Shown: positions 63,601 to 64,000 of the stretch, piece by piece
How the letters are laid out: each line of letters starts with the position of its first letter
Numbering within the stretch: the stretch's first letter is position 1
Assembly: GCA_016124535.1 (NCBI GenBank)
Contig: WGNK01000025.1
Span: forward strand, 88,145 to 152,144
Source of the DNA: Azospirillum sp.
GTDB taxonomy: Bacteria; Pseudomonadota; Alphaproteobacteria; Azospirillales; Azospirillaceae
Reading direction: 5' to 3'
Length of the DNA: 64,000 nt
Translations under genes and position numbers: made by a program
Notes under the pieces: model-generated
The model's database searches: none
Seen by the model: the letters and a program-made list of their open reading frames with translations, nothing else
What the model was told of the DNA's origin: nothing

Positions 63601-63822
63601 ACCGCCTTTGCCTTCATCCTGGGCGTGGTGCCGCTGGTGATCGCAACCGGCCCCGGCGCTGAGATGCGCCGGTCACTGGGCGTTGCGGTATTCTCCGGCA
63701 TGCTCGGCGTTACCCTCTTCGGCCTGTTCCTGACCCCGGTGTTCTACGTCGCGATCCGCCGGCTGGCGGTGCGGCGTCACAGCGTCGGCGTGCCCTCGGA
63801 AGCCGAAACGCCGCCGGCCTGA
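60652..63822 (+). CDS. RND multidrug efflux permease, AcrB/MexB (HAE1) type
   Basis: 1056 residues, the normal length. It begins M-K-F-A-H-F-F-V-D-R-P-I-F-A, has 12 membrane helices and two large periplasmic loops, and carries the proton-relay aspartates in TM4 (G-I-V-V-D-D-A-I-V-V-V-E-N) and the TM10 lysine (G-L-A-A-K-N-A-I-L-I-V-E-F). It exports amphiphilic compounds using the proton gradient, with the adaptor at 58241. A TolC-like channel is absent from the window. The last gene before the right end. Confidence 0.96.
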   Translation: MKFAHFFVDRPIFASVLSIVVVLLGAIAVTNLPIAQYPEVVPPTIVVRAAYPGANAETVAATVATPLEQEINGVENMLYMSSYSSGDGSMGLTITFKLGTDLDTAQVLVQNRVAIAEAKLPEEVRRLGVTTRKSSPDLMMVVHMLSPDDSYDQLYISNYALLRVRDVLMRLDGVGDINVFGAREYSIRIWLDPNKLANYGLTSGDVVQALREQNVQVAGGSLGQQPAPSDTAFQLTVQTQGRFDDPKQFREVIVKSGGDGRLIRVRDVARVELGAKEYVTNSYLNGKAAVALVIFQRPGTNALAAAEDILKTMEHLQKDFPRGLEYKVVYNPTEFVAESVKAVEHTIFEAIALVVLVIIVFLQSWRAAVIPIVAIPVSLIGTFAVMAAFGFSLNTLTLFGLVLAIGIVVDDAIVVVENVERNIAAGLTPRNAAHETMDEVGTALIAISLVLAAVFIPTAFIPGISGQFYRQFALTIAASTLISAFNSLTLSPALAALLLQPHSDHRPKFFFARAGSWFADHFNTGFDRMSGGYGGAVGVVAKRRGLMLVVYAGLVAATVVIVGKVPQGFIPTLDQGYAICVIQLPDGASLNRTDAVTRRASEIIMETPGVANAVAFAGFAGATFTNASNAAAIFASFKPFGERLKEGLPADKIIGSLFGRLQSIQEAFIIAVPPPPVRGIGNSGGFKMQVEDHAGTSYATLVADTNQLIARARQAAGLTGVYTTFNANTPQIWLEIDRVKAQMLNVPIANVFEALQNNLGSAYVNDFNAFGRIYQVRAQAEEQFRLDRDDIQRLKVRSASGALVPLGTVVKIRDTAGPDLVQRYNLYPSVPIQGNPAPGVSSGQALTEMEQLAATALPLGTSYEWTELAYQERQTGNTAMLIFGLSVLFVFLVLAAQYESWALPLSIILIVPMSVLAAFVGVMAAGLANDILVQIGLVVLVGLAAKNAILIVEFARQLEAVEGKAPIAAVVEACRLRLRPILMTAFAFILGVVPLVIATGPGAEMRRSLGVAVFSGMLGVTLFGLFLTPVFYVAIRRLAVRRHSVGVPSEAETPPA

Positions 63823-64000
63823 CCCCGACCAGCTTTCCATCTGAGCGCTCGATCGCGGCCCTCGCCGCCTTCGCCCTGCCCAGCGGCCACGCTGGCGGAG
63901 CGGCGGGGTCGGGTTTGGCGGCTTGACCGCCCGGCTGCGAGGCGTCAGTCTTTCTTTTCAGTCGGAACCCTTTAATTTGCTGTTCACCAAGCCTTCGAAC
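63823..64000. other. Right-edge intergenic sequence
   Basis: 178 bases after the RND gene. It contains a weak hairpin CCAGCG-GCCA-CGCTGG (63880-63895) without a T run. No gene start with a ribosome binding site was recognised before the edge. Confidence 0.35.

Overview
The window is dense, very GC-rich bacterial chromosome with short intergenic gaps, strong GGAGG-type ribosome binding sites and many ATGA/TGATG gene overlaps. The gene content (CheY/CheA/CheW/CheR/CheB/CheD cluster without a canonical CheZ, long pyruvate carboxylase, YbbP-type permease, PP0621-like protein, AcrB-type pump) fits an alphaproteobacterium, probably of the Rhodospirillales; this is inference from content and base composition, not from a marker-gene comparison. 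No rRNA, tRNA, insertion sequence or CRISPR array was found.

Layout. 1-52: 5' end of a minus-strand gene. 0.4-9.8 kb: pyruvate carboxylase, a FadR-type GntR regulator with palindromic operators just upstream, an O-antigen-ligase-like membrane protein, an aspartoacylase/succinylglutamate desuccinylase family hydrolase, an acyl-CoA thioesterase and a methyltransferase. 10-14.6 kb: MepA murein endopeptidase, a class III nucleotide cyclase fused to an FHA domain, and a large patatin-like phospholipase. 15.0-26.6 kb: a ten-gene chemotaxis operon (STAS, CheY, CheA, MCP, two CheW, CheR, CheB, CheD and a soluble coiled-coil protein that carries two degenerate MCP-tip segments and a CheZ-like D-x-T-x-Q motif).

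26.6-38.3 kb: a PP0621-like zinc-ribbon membrane protein, a tandem caspase-fold protein whose second domain has lost both catalytic residues, NAD kinase, a LOG-family protein, a small membrane protein, GpsA, a secreted protein fused to a DUF2061 membrane domain, TsaD, and a SWIM-SNF2 helicase. 38.4-42.9 kb is an accessory stretch: HigBA toxin-antitoxin, a membrane-anchored NACHT NTPase with an FGE-like segment and a hexanucleotide-repeat-encoded D/L/A/R tract, a small acyl-carrier-like protein without the carrier serine, and a short RTX-like protein. This is the best candidate for an undescribed defence locus in the window.

43-47.5 kb: FtsX-like permease, BI-1 family protein with a clear intrinsic terminator, exonuclease III. 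47.5-57.3 kb: a DUF697 protein, then four SyrD/PvdE-type peptide-exporter ABC proteins in two overlapping pairs separated by an oppositely oriented CoA-ester lyase, followed by a divergent glycine-amidinotransferase homologue whose D206/H255/C359 reproduce the spacing of the human AGAT triad. No peptide synthetase is visible, so this looks like a small-molecule modification and export locus of unknown product. 57.3-63.8 kb: an ABM-domain membrane protein and an RND efflux operon (lipoprotein adaptor, two unusual small genes, AcrB-type pump) with a near-duplicate leader in front of two of its genes and no outer-membrane channel.
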